From contig JAHEKC010000004.1 of assembly GCA_024638565.1 (NCBI GenBank), positions 29,863 through 67,790 of the forward strand: a stretch of DNA of 37,928 nucleotides, given 5' to 3'. The first letter of the stretch is position 1, and the number at the start of each line of letters is the position of its first letter. The notes under the pieces were generated by a model, which made no database searches, was not told the origin of the DNA, and saw nothing but the letters and a program-made list of their open reading frames with translations. Position numbers and translations under genes: made by a program. This document shows positions 29,907-37,928 of this stretch, one piece after another. Source of the DNA: Bacteroidota bacterium. Lineage in GTDB: Bacteria; Bacteroidota; Bacteroidia; AKYH767-A; OLB10.

Positions 29907-30086
29907 AAATGAGGCTACCCGGATACCCGTGTTATCACAGCCCTCCCTGGCTGTAAGGCGACTCATCTTAGGCGTTTTCCGGGTTTTCATTGACGCTTTG
30001 ACTGCCTGGCGGGTTTCCTCCAATGCCCCGGACTGGCGAATCCTGCCCCCCGTTACAGGGAGAGGTTTGATAAATTTGCCATCCGG

Positions 30087-31178
30087 ATGAAAAAGATTCT
30101 GTGGCTCCTGCTGATTCCCACCTGCTCCCTGGCACAACCCATGGAGACCGTGCGGATGTCGGACGGCAAATGGTCGCTGGGTGCCGCCTATCATTACGGC
30201 TTCATCATTGCCCACCGCTCCTCCATCGTCGCCCTCCGGCAGGACCATGTCAAGGCCCTGGGACTGGACCTGTTCCGGCAGACGACTGCTTCCGATTCAT
30301 GGGGGCCCGCTTACGGCTTCCCGAAAGCAGGACTTCGGTACTATTATCTCGACCTCGGAAATGAAGAACAGCTCGGGAAAGGGCATTCGCTGACCGCCTG
30401 CCTGGATTTCAATTTTTCAAGGAATGAAGCCACACAATTCAGGCTCAACGTCGGCTTCGGTCTTGGCTACGTGACGGAAAGTTTCGACCAGGATGAAAAT
30501 CATAAGAACATCGCCATCGGCACAGGCCTGAATGGCACTTTTACGCTTAGCGCCGACATTCACTTTCGCATCGCACAGCAGCTGTTCCTCACCGCCGGCT
30601 TTAACTTCAACCACTTTTCAAACGCCGCCACACGTACGCCCAACCTTGGTTACAACATCCCCTCGGGCAGGATCGGATTGCGAAGACATATGGGTGTTCG
30701 TGAAAAGCTGACCGCCGATTCCGTCGTGATGTGGGAAAAAGGATTCCGGCATGCCGTATCGGTCAAGGGGGCACTCAAGCAGGTGTATCCTGTAAACGGG
30801 CCGGATTACTATGTGGTCAGCATTGGGGCCACGAGCCTCAGGAGATTTTCCCAAAAAAGTGCCCTGGGGGCAGGTATCGACATCACCTATGATCATTCCC
30901 TCATTGACAGGATCGCCGACGTTGAAAATCCCGACCCGCCCGGGACTGATGCCGTACGTATTGGCCTCAATTCCACATATGAACTTATATTCGACGACTT
31001 GTCTGTCCTTTTACAGGTTGGCAGGTACCTGCGTTCCATGCACAGGAGCGAGGGCATGTGGTACCACCGTGTGGGCATGCGCTACGGTATCGGCCACGGC
31101 TGGTTCGTCACCACCGGCTTGAAAACACATTTCGGCAAGGCTGATTATGTGGACGCGGGTATCGGCAGACGATTTTAA
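30087..31178 (+). CDS. PagL-like lipid A 3-O-deacylase / acyloxyacyl hydrolase family outer membrane protein
   Basis: Signal peptide; beta-barrel-like alternation; LFLTAGFNFNHFSNAATRTPNLGYN carries the H-x-S-N motif of PagL-type deacylases. Confidence 0.75.
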   Translation: MKKILWLLLIPTCSLAQPMETVRMSDGKWSLGAAYHYGFIIAHRSSIVALRQDHVKALGLDLFRQTTASDSWGPAYGFPKAGLRYYYLDLGNEEQLGKGHSLTACLDFNFSRNEATQFRLNVGFGLGYVTESFDQDENHKNIAIGTGLNGTFTLSADIHFRIAQQLFLTAGFNFNHFSNAATRTPNLGYNIPSGRIGLRRHMGVREKLTADSVVMWEKGFRHAVSVKGALKQVYPVNGPDYYVVSIGATSLRRFSQKSALGAGIDITYDHSLIDRIADVENPDPPGTDAVRIGLNSTYELIFDDLSVLLQVGRYLRSMHRSEGMWYHRVGMRYGIGHGWFVTTGLKTHFGKADYVDAGIGRRF

Positions 31179-31180
31179 AC

Positions 31181-31915
31181 ATGAACAGGAACCACCTATT
31201 AGTACTTGGCCTTTCGCTGCTGCTCGCGGGTTGCGACAAGGACCACCTGTTCGACTGCCTGAAGGGATCGGGCAAGGAAACCACGGTCGTACGCCCCGTG
31301 GCCAGGTTTCACGCCATCGAGATGCACGACAAGATCTCCGTGGAATTCTACAGGGGATTCCGGCCTGAACTATCCGTTACCGGGGGCGCCAACCTGCTGG
31401 AAGGGATCGTTACGGAGTTGCAGGGCCATACCCTGGTGATCCGGAACGAGAACAAGTGCAATTGGGTCCGCGACTTCAATAAACGAATTACTGTAAGGGT
31501 ATACTGCGACAGCCTTTCAGTAGTGACCAATTACGGCTCGGGCGAACTTGTTTTTGTGGATACCCTGCGCAGCACCGATTTCCGGTACGAAAACTGGGAA
31601 GCTACGGGCCACATCAGGTTCCTGTTCGACATCACACGATTTGAATGCAATGTGCACCTGGGTACTGCCGACATCATTGCCACCGGCCGCGCTGATATCA
31701 GCCTGATATATAATAATTCGTATGGATCCGTTTACCTGGAAAGCATGCAGAATGACATCACCTTCACCACGAACAGCGGAACCGGTGACATCTTCCTGTC
31801 GGTGAAGAAGGAACTATACGCCAAAATCGAAGAAGCGGGCAACATATACTATTTCGGCGAACCGCATACCATCCAGTCAACCATTACCGGGTCCGGGAAG
31901 CTGATCAAGCAGTAA
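31181..31915 (+). CDS. DUF2807 / putative auto-transporter adhesin head GIN-type lipoprotein
   Basis: Lipobox LSLLLAGC; VARFHAIEMHDKISVEFYRGFRPELSVTGGANLLEGIVTELQGHTLVIRNENKCNW; beta-helix-like stretch. Confidence 0.8.
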   Translation: MNRNHLLVLGLSLLLAGCDKDHLFDCLKGSGKETTVVRPVARFHAIEMHDKISVEFYRGFRPELSVTGGANLLEGIVTELQGHTLVIRNENKCNWVRDFNKRITVRVYCDSLSVVTNYGSGELVFVDTLRSTDFRYENWEATGHIRFLFDITRFECNVHLGTADIIATGRADISLIYNNSYGSVYLESMQNDITFTTNSGTGDIFLSVKKELYAKIEEAGNIYYFGEPHTIQSTITGSGKLIKQ

Positions 31916-31966
31916 AGGCGGCGGCACATGCGCTCAATTTGCTAATTTGCCGCGCACCGCTTTTCC

Positions 31967-32980
31967 ATGAAGACTACTTCCAATGCCTCGCTGAAACCTT
32001 ACAACACGTTCGGCATCGATGCCCGTGCGAAGGTGCTTTGCGAAGTGCATTCCATAGGGGACCTGCGTGAGGCCCTTGCGCTGGCCGGCAGCGAAACGCA
32101 AATGATGATCCTGGGGGGCGGCAGCAATATCCTGTTCACCTCCGACTATGACGGCATGGTGATCCTGAACCGGATTGACGGGATCAGCGTGGTAGACGAG
32201 GATGAGATTCATGTTTATGTGAGAGCAGGCGGCGGGGAACCATGGCATGGCCTCGTACGCTGGTGCGTGGAACGAAACTACGGTGGCATGGAGAACATGT
32301 CGCTCATCCCGGGCTGCGTGGGTGCCGGACCCATTCAGAATATCGGGGCCTACGGACGCGAGCTGAAGGATATCTTCTTCGAACTCGATGCGGTGCATAT
32401 TGAAACGGGCAAGGTGCGGACCTTCAGCCTGGCCGACTGCAGCTTCGGATACCGGGAGAGCATTTTCAAGAAAAAGTACCGGGATCAGTATGTGATCGCC
32501 ATGGTTACCTTCCGGCTGGACAAGGACCCCGTTGTAGACACGAAATACGGATCCATAAGTGACGAACTTGCAAAGCGGGGGATCGAAAAACCGACTATCC
32601 GTGATGTGAGCGATGTCGTCATTGCCATCCGGCAAAGCAAACTTCCCGAAACGGATGTACTGGGCAATGCCGGAAGCTTTTTCAAAAACCCGGAAATCCC
32701 TGCGGATGAATTCGAGGCTATCCGGAAGAAATACCCGGAAGCCAGGGGCTTTCCCGGTAACGGCGGCAAGATAAAACTGTACGCCGGCTGGCTGATCGAG
32801 CAATGTGGCTGGAAGGGCAAGCGTGTGGGCAATACCGGCGCACATAAGGACCAGGCGCTTGTGCTGGTCAACTACGGTGGTGCCACGGGTCAGGAAATCC
32901 TCGACCTGGCAGGCAGGATCCGGGAATCAGTCAAGAAGCAATTTGGGGTGGAGATGGAGATGGAAGTGAACCTTGTTTAA
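31967..32980 (+). CDS. murB: UDP-N-acetylmuramate dehydrogenase
   Basis: LKPYNTFGIDARAKVLCEV, LGGGSNILFTSDYDGMVILN, PGCVGAGPIQNIGAYGRELKD, LGNAGSFFKNPEI, GWLIEQCGWKGKRVGNTGAHKDQALVLVN. Confidence 0.97.
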   Translation: MKTTSNASLKPYNTFGIDARAKVLCEVHSIGDLREALALAGSETQMMILGGGSNILFTSDYDGMVILNRIDGISVVDEDEIHVYVRAGGGEPWHGLVRWCVERNYGGMENMSLIPGCVGAGPIQNIGAYGRELKDIFFELDAVHIETGKVRTFSLADCSFGYRESIFKKKYRDQYVIAMVTFRLDKDPVVDTKYGSISDELAKRGIEKPTIRDVSDVVIAIRQSKLPETDVLGNAGSFFKNPEIPADEFEAIRKKYPEARGFPGNGGKIKLYAGWLIEQCGWKGKRVGNTGAHKDQALVLVNYGGATGQEILDLAGRIRESVKKQFGVEMEMEVNLV

Positions 32981-33376
32981 GACTTCCGCTCACCTGTAAT
33001 CAATAAACGGGATGAACTGACTGCCATGAAGAACAAGTGGCAGAGGCAGTGGCAGTGGGCAGTCAACAGTGATAAGCTCTATCGTGATCGGTGATCCGTG
33101 ATCGTTATGGCATTTCTTACCCGGCAAGCATTGCTTCGCACAGACGTGTTAATGACAAAAGCTTAATAATTTGTTGATGATTGGGGTTTGCGCTTGTCTC
33201 CGCTTTCAACCGACAGGTTTCAACCACATATGAATCTCGTTCCATTGCATCCACTTGCCTTCATTCAACTGGTCTTTTTTGCCAAATAGATCAAAAATCA
33301 CTAATCCCTATTCCTAAAGCAATCTCATATGTTAACGGTTCAGCAACCAAATCCCGATCTGCCATCCTTCAACATG

Positions 33377-36300
33377 CTAGTCTAACTTCTTCAGTTCCTT
33401 CGCTGCCTTGTCGAACGCATTTTGTAAATCGTCGACCGTCTTTTTCGTGACCCGCTTACCCTCGCGTGCCGACACCTCTATCTTCTCCGCGATCTCGCTT
33501 ACCTGTTTCACCCCGAGGTTGCGTGCACTGCCTTTGAGCTTGTGGGCAGCCTGCTCGAGCTTGTCGGCATGTCCTTTCGCACGATGCACTTGGATATCCC
33601 TGATGATATCCGGCCCCTGCCGCAAGTACATCCCGATCACTTTTTGTAGAAATGTCTTGTCCGTAGGACCGCCCAGCTTCCTGATATGGTCCAGGATCTT
33701 ATGGTCGATGAGCGCACGGTCTGGTTCCGATGCACCCGCACCATCCTTTTGCAGCCCGGTACCCCACTGCGTAAGCAGGCGCCCGAGCTCATCAAGCTGC
33801 AGGGGTTTGGAGATATAGTCGTTCATACCCGCATCGAGGCACTTTTGCTTGTCCTCGTCCATGGCGAATGCCGTCATGGCGATAACGACCGGCTGGGGGC
33901 CGTCAGGCCGCTCCCGGATAAGCCGGGTGGATTCGATGCCATCCATGCCATCCATCTGAACATCCATGAAGACGATATCATACGATTCCTTTTCCAGGGC
34001 GTCCAGCACCTTTTGCCCGTCAGAAACCACAACGGGATCATACCCCATCCTGCTCAGCATGATGCGGATGAGCGTCTGGTTTACCTCGTTGTCTTCCGCC
34101 ACGAGGATTCGCAGCGGTATCTTGCCGGCCAGCTTCCTGACCGGCGCCGGAGCCACGGGTTGTTCCTTAGGCGTTGCCGGCTGGGTGGTGCCCGGTACGC
34201 CGGCCTCCATTGTGAAGAAAAAGGTGCTGCCTTTATCCACTTCGCTTTCCACCCAAATCCGGCCATGCATCAACCGGACAAGCCTGGCACTTATAAACAG
34301 GCCGAGTCCTGTTCCGCCGTACTTCCTGTATGTGGATGGGTCCGCCTGGGCAAAAGCGGTAAACAGTTTCTCCCGCTTGTCTTCCGGGATGCCAATACCA
34401 GTGTCTTTTACGCCCACTTTCAGTTCGACCCGGTCTTTTTCATGACGCACCATCTCCGCTGTAATGGTTATGCTGCCTTTCTCGGTAAACTTGATGGCGT
34501 TCCCCACCAGGTTGATGAGCACCTGGCGCAGTCGGACCCGGTCGCCGCTGATCACGTTAGGCACATCGCCTTCGACCTTGTGCATCAGCTTCAGCTGTTT
34601 CTCGTGGGCGCGGGCATACAGGATCTTGAACGTATCCTCTATGCATTCCTTTAGCCGGAATGGCTTGTCCTCGAGCTCCATCTTCTCGGATTCGATCCTG
34701 GAATAATCGAGGATCTCGTTGATAATATGCAGCAGCGCCTCGGACGAGATGTGCAGGGAATTAACGAAGGTGCCCTGTTGCTTGTCGAGCTTCGTTTCCT
34801 GCAACAGGCCAAGCATACCGATGATACCGTTCAGCGGTGTGCGGATTTCGTGGCTCATGGTGGCGATGAATGCGGACTTTGCAAGCGTGGCGCGTTCCGC
34901 CTCTTCCTTTGCCTTGACCAGCACCTCTTCCACGGTGATGCGGCCCGTGATATCGCGGGTATAAACCGAGACCCCGGTCACCAGCCCGTCGTCCGTTGTG
35001 ACTGGATTGTAGGCGATCTCATAAAACCGCACGCTGCCGTCCCGCAGCGCGATCTTTTCGTCATTGCTGACTTTCTGGCCTGCCATGACCTTGTTGAACA
35101 CGCCCTGCCAGGCTGCCTGGCGGTCGGCAGGCAGGGCATCGCGGTAGTTGTCGCCCTGAAGCAACTGTCTGCCGAAATGCGTTTCGAACCAATTGCTGAA
35201 CGGCTCATTGACCACCAGCACCTGGTGATTGAAATCGATGGAACAAATGCCGTCGTCCGTATTATCGATCAATGCCGTCACCTGGGCATTGCTTCGCTTG
35301 AGTTGCTGTTCAACGGTCTTGCCGTCGGAAATATCCTCTATGAGTACAATTGAACCTTCCTCGCCGGGTGCATCCAGTCCCGTACGGCTGAAGCTCGTCC
35401 ACAATACCTCGCCGGCCTTATTCAGCATCCGGCACTCGGTCCTGTCACCCGTTCCGGGCAGGGTGTCACGCGGATGCAGGATGTCATGGAGCTTGAGCTG
35501 CCGCAGCTCGGAACCGGAGTAGCCCAGCATATCCCGGAAAGCTTCATTGACTTCCACGATACGGTCTTCCCCATCGAGGATGGAAACCCCGATGTACCCT
35601 TCCTCGAAAGCCTTTTGTATGGGATCGCCGGTAAGACGTGCTTCGCGTTGCTTGAAAGCCGTGATGTCATTCACGATCCACAACGATGCGCCGGCGCCGG
35701 TGAGCAGGTTGCGTATGCGCCGGCCGTCGAAAGACAGCCACACTTCCTTGCCGTCAAGTGTGCTGCATTTGGCGTCCGCCTGCCTGCCGGTATCGACGGC
35801 ATCGAGTACCAGGCTGAAGCCAGTGATCTTCTGTAACGTGGTAGCATGCTTAACCTGGTTCATGGGCATGCCCAGCCAGTCGCCAATGGCCTTGTTAGCC
35901 AGCCGCACGGCACCATCGTCACCCACGATAAGCACACCCACAGGCAGGTGTTCAAGATAGTTTCGTAATTCGATGGCCCTTTCGTCTGAAAGTTCATGCG
36001 AACGTTTTTCATCGGTCACCTCCAGGAGGCGGCAGGTAATTCGATCCTCATCCGCCACGAACCGCACGTTCAGCCATTTCTCCTGCCCGCCGGCCATGGC
36101 ATAGAGTTCCCGGTCCAGGCCATCCGCCGGCAGGGATGCCAGGTCGGGCAACCCGGTAGTGATGGCATCAAGCCTGAAGGCGGAAGGATTGTCGAAAGCC
36201 AGCATTCGTTTTGCCGCTTCGTTCGCTGCGATGGTATTGCCCTGCAGGTCGAGGATGAGGGCGGCATCGGGGATGGCAGTCAGCGGGTCGGCGACCACCA

Positions 36301-36832
36301 TTCGTTCGGGTACCTCCATGCGGTTCCGGTAGATACGGTAGAAGACACCCACCAGCATCACGGCAATGGTGATCAGGAAAAAGGCCAGCTGGTTCACCCC
36401 GGGTGTTGCCTGGGTGATAATCATGTATTCGAGTGCCGCGAGGACGATGACGTTGTACAGCACCATCACCACTATCCTGCTAAGATGCAGGTTGGTGAAC
36501 AGGATCATGGCCAGGATCACGGGTTCGAAGCGTGTCTGCTGGTTCACGTACAGGAAGCCCACCAGGTGCAGCGTGCTCAGCAGGAAAAGGACGGCACCGG
36601 CCTCGGCCACCCGGTCGCGGAAGAACCCGGGAAAGAAGGATATGGCAAACAGGGAAAGCGGAAGGAGCGACAGCCAGGCGCGTGGCACCAGGAAGTCGGC
36701 GGGCGGCTCGGCCTGCCTGTTGAACAGGAATCCGGATACGAAGTACGCGATGGCGAAAAGGGCGTACAGGACCCGGTAGTACCGGAGTTCAAATGCGGGT
36801 GCGCCGGCTGCGGCGGCGCTTGATGCAGCCAT
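33377..36832 (-). CDS. Hybrid sensor histidine kinase: N-terminal multi-TM region, multiple PAS domains, HisKA, HATPase, REC, HPt
   Basis: 1151 aa; [26 protein letters not shown] (H box); [46 protein letters not shown]...[14 protein letters not shown] (REC); [16 protein letters not shown] (HPt). Confidence 0.95.
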   Translation of the reverse strand: MAASSAAAAGAPAFELRYYRVLYALFAIAYFVSGFLFNRQAEPPADFLVPRAWLSLLPLSLFAISFFPGFFRDRVAEAGAVLFLLSTLHLVGFLYVNQQTRFEPVILAMILFTNLHLSRIVVMVLYNVIVLAALEYMIITQATPGVNQLAFFLITIAVMLVGVFYRIYRNRMEVPERMVVADPLTAIPDAALILDLQGNTIAANEAAKRMLAFDNPSAFRLDAITTGLPDLASLPADGLDRELYAMAGGQEKWLNVRFVADEDRITCRLLEVTDEKRSHELSDERAIELRNYLEHLPVGVLIVGDDGAVRLANKAIGDWLGMPMNQVKHATTLQKITGFSLVLDAVDTGRQADAKCSTLDGKEVWLSFDGRRIRNLLTGAGASLWIVNDITAFKQREARLTGDPIQKAFEEGYIGVSILDGEDRIVEVNEAFRDMLGYSGSELRQLKLHDILHPRDTLPGTGDRTECRMLNKAGEVLWTSFSRTGLDAPGEEGSIVLIEDISDGKTVEQQLKRSNAQVTALIDNTDDGICSIDFNHQVLVVNEPFSNWFETHFGRQLLQGDNYRDALPADRQAAWQGVFNKVMAGQKVSNDEKIALRDGSVRFYEIAYNPVTTDDGLVTGVSVYTRDITGRITVEEVLVKAKEEAERATLAKSAFIATMSHEIRTPLNGIIGMLGLLQETKLDKQQGTFVNSLHISSEALLHIINEILDYSRIESEKMELEDKPFRLKECIEDTFKILYARAHEKQLKLMHKVEGDVPNVISGDRVRLRQVLINLVGNAIKFTEKGSITITAEMVRHEKDRVELKVGVKDTGIGIPEDKREKLFTAFAQADPSTYRKYGGTGLGLFISARLVRLMHGRIWVESEVDKGSTFFFTMEAGVPGTTQPATPKEQPVAPAPVRKLAGKIPLRILVAEDNEVNQTLIRIMLSRMGYDPVVVSDGQKVLDALEKESYDIVFMDVQMDGMDGIESTRLIRERPDGPQPVVIAMTAFAMDEDKQKCLDAGMNDYISKPLQLDELGRLLTQWGTGLQKDGAGASEPDRALIDHKILDHIRKLGGPTDKTFLQKVIGMYLRQGPDIIRDIQVHRAKGHADKLEQAAHKLKGSARNLGVKQVSEIAEKIEVSAREGKRVTKKTVDDLQNAFDKAAKELKKLD

Positions 36833-36966
36833 CTGGGGTCGCTTTGTGAGTTAAGTAACTTACTGCTAATACTTTATACTCAAAAAAGCATCCAAAAGTT
36901 TCAATCCGCGCCCGGCGGAAATGATTATTAGTTTATTGATTATCAGCTACTTGTATATTACCTTGG

Positions 36967-37422
36967 CTATTCCTGTCCGGCTTCCTCGGGTTTTCCGGCA
37001 GCCTGGTCATCGCCCTCGCCTTCAGATTCACTTTCGGTTTCCGCCGCTTCAAATGTAAAATCCTTCAGCAGGCTGTACCAGCTGATCATTTTCTTGATGT
37101 CGGACAAATACACGCGCTCTTCGTCATAGTCGGGCAGGATGGTCTTAAAGTAATTCTTCAAATCCGCGGGGCTTGACTTTGCATTCACCGGTACCTGATC
37201 CCCGTCCTTGTCGCGGATGGCCTGCAGCACCTCGTTGAGCGGCTTTTCCTCCGCAAGCGTGTAGATCGAGATATCCTCCAGCATGCTCACCCGCTGGCTG
37301 GCATCGACCACGGTTCGTTTATTGTCGGTCAGCGCTTCGACCACGAAGCCGGACTTCGATTGCGCAACGACTTTGAAAAGGCCGGGTTTGCCGGCCACGG
37401 ACATGATTTTCTCGAGACTCAT
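36967..37422 (-). CDS. DUF5606-like conserved Bacteroidota protein
   Basis: MSLEKIMSVAGKPGLFKVVAQSKSGFVVEALTDNKRTVVDASQRVSMLEDISIYTL...PDYDEERVYLSDIKKMISWYSLL. Confidence 0.8.
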   Translation of the reverse strand: MSLEKIMSVAGKPGLFKVVAQSKSGFVVEALTDNKRTVVDASQRVSMLEDISIYTLAEEKPLNEVLQAIRDKDGDQVPVNAKSSPADLKNYFKTILPDYDEERVYLSDIKKMISWYSLLKDFTFEAAETESESEGEGDDQAAGKPEEAGQE

Positions 37423-37508
37423 GGCTAAAGGGTTTGTTCAAATGTAGGACAAAATCCACAAGCCGGAATCCCGGACCCCGAGCGGGTTAGGCACGTTTTC
37501 GAAGGCTG

Positions 37509-37521
37509 CCTGGCGGGACAA
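37509..37521 (+). repeat. 13-bp direct duplicate of the tRNA-Gln 3' end
   Basis: CCTGGCGGGACAA here and at 37618-37630 (tRNA 3' end); preceded by TTCGA, as in a T-loop. Confidence 0.8.
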
Positions 37522-37537
37522 AGTCGAAAAAATCAAG

Positions 37538-37545
37538 TAGTTTTG
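37538..37545 (+). promoter_or_regulatory. Putative -7 box for tRNA-Gln
   Basis: TAGTTTTG matches TAnnTTTG, 12 nt upstream of the mature tRNA 5' end; no clear -33 element. Confidence 0.35.
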
Positions 37546-37557
37546 CGCACTCATTTC

Positions 37558-37630
37558 TGTCCCGTAGTGTAACTGGCAACACGTCTGATTTTGATTCAGA
37601 AGAGTCCAGGTTCGAGCCCTGGCGGGACAA
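37558..37630 (+). tRNA. tRNA-Gln(UUG)
   Basis: Acceptor TGTCCCG/CGGGACA, anticodon stem TCTGA/TCAGA with loop TTTTGAT (anticodon TTG at 37591-37593), T-arm CCAGG-TTCGAGC-CCTGG, discriminator A. Confidence 0.93.
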
Positions 37631-37730
37631 CTTTTTTTTAGCAGCAGGCTGCTGACTAAAGGCGCTCTTTTCGAGGGCCTTTTCGCTTTTCAGAATCAAG
37701 CAGCAGCAGGCAGTGGCAGTCGGTCCTCCT

Positions 37731-37780
37731 TCGTCATTGCGAGGAGTTCCGATTTATATCGGGACGACGAAGCAATCTCA
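37731..37780. repeat. REP-like palindromic intergenic element
   Basis: TCGTCATTGCGAGGAGTTCCGATTTATATCGGGACGACGAAGCAATCTCA: inner hairpin TCCGAT/ATCGGG, outer arms CATTGC/GCAAT. It resembles a palindromic repeat familiar from many bacterial genomes. Confidence 0.65.
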
Positions 37781-37928
37781 TCACATGTGCAGCACGCTTT
37801 AAGTACCCCCATTTTCCAACACCATAATATTGAGAGTTTTCATGTTTTTGAGGCGTTCCTTGTTGACCGGTGCGTCAATCTCCGAATTTGACAATAGTCA
37901 TGATTTTCAACGCTGAGTGTTGCAAGCC

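Noticed and set aside
31934-32845. 303 aa minus-strand ORF
   Set aside because: Antisense shadow of murB.
33181-33450. 89 aa plus-strand ORF in the murB/kinase gap
   Set aside because: Overlaps the 3' end of the kinase gene, no motif, and composition looks non-coding.
33686-34654. 322 aa plus-strand ORF
   Set aside because: Antisense shadow of the hybrid histidine kinase; no recognisable motifs.
37487-37699. 70 aa minus-strand ORF (MILKSEKALEKSAFSQQPAAKKKLSRQGSNLDSSESKSDVLPVTLRDRNE...)
   Set aside because: It is the antisense translation of tRNA-Gln, a common false ORF.

Overview
The window looks like a Bacteroidota chromosome segment with mostly housekeeping and core-lineage content. From left to right it carries: a minus-strand type IX secretion/gliding cluster (porP/sprF-like, gldK, gldL, gldM, partial gldN at the left edge); an arginase-fold protein whose metal-ligand motifs look degenerate; topA with a Lys/Ala-rich tail; miaB; a sigma-54 activator without a receiver domain; an lptE-like lipoprotein; a TPR-like protein; secG; groES-groEL; two T9SS-sorted proteins (beta-helix and kelch types); a DUF2723/GT117 membrane protein; a polysaccharide deacetylase; rsmI; two more T9SS-sorted proteins, one with PKD and SdrD-B-like domains; a PagL-like lipid A deacylase; a DUF2807-type lipoprotein; murB; a large hybrid histidine kinase; a DUF5606-like protein; and tRNA-Gln(UUG). 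No CRISPR array, prophage, transposase or recognisable defence system was seen. The observations most worth following up are: (1) the arginase-fold protein between the T9SS cluster and topA, which has lost three of six canonical metal ligands; (2) a tandem array of about 12 G4/C4/T7 units directly after a strong intrinsic terminator at about 29.6-29.9 kb; (3) a good -24/-12 (sigma-54) promoter match and stacked palindromes upstream of groESL, about 2 kb from the sigma-54 activator gene; and (4) a 13-bp duplication of the tRNA-Gln 3' end about 109 bp upstream of the tRNA. All calls come from reading the sequence; no searches were run.
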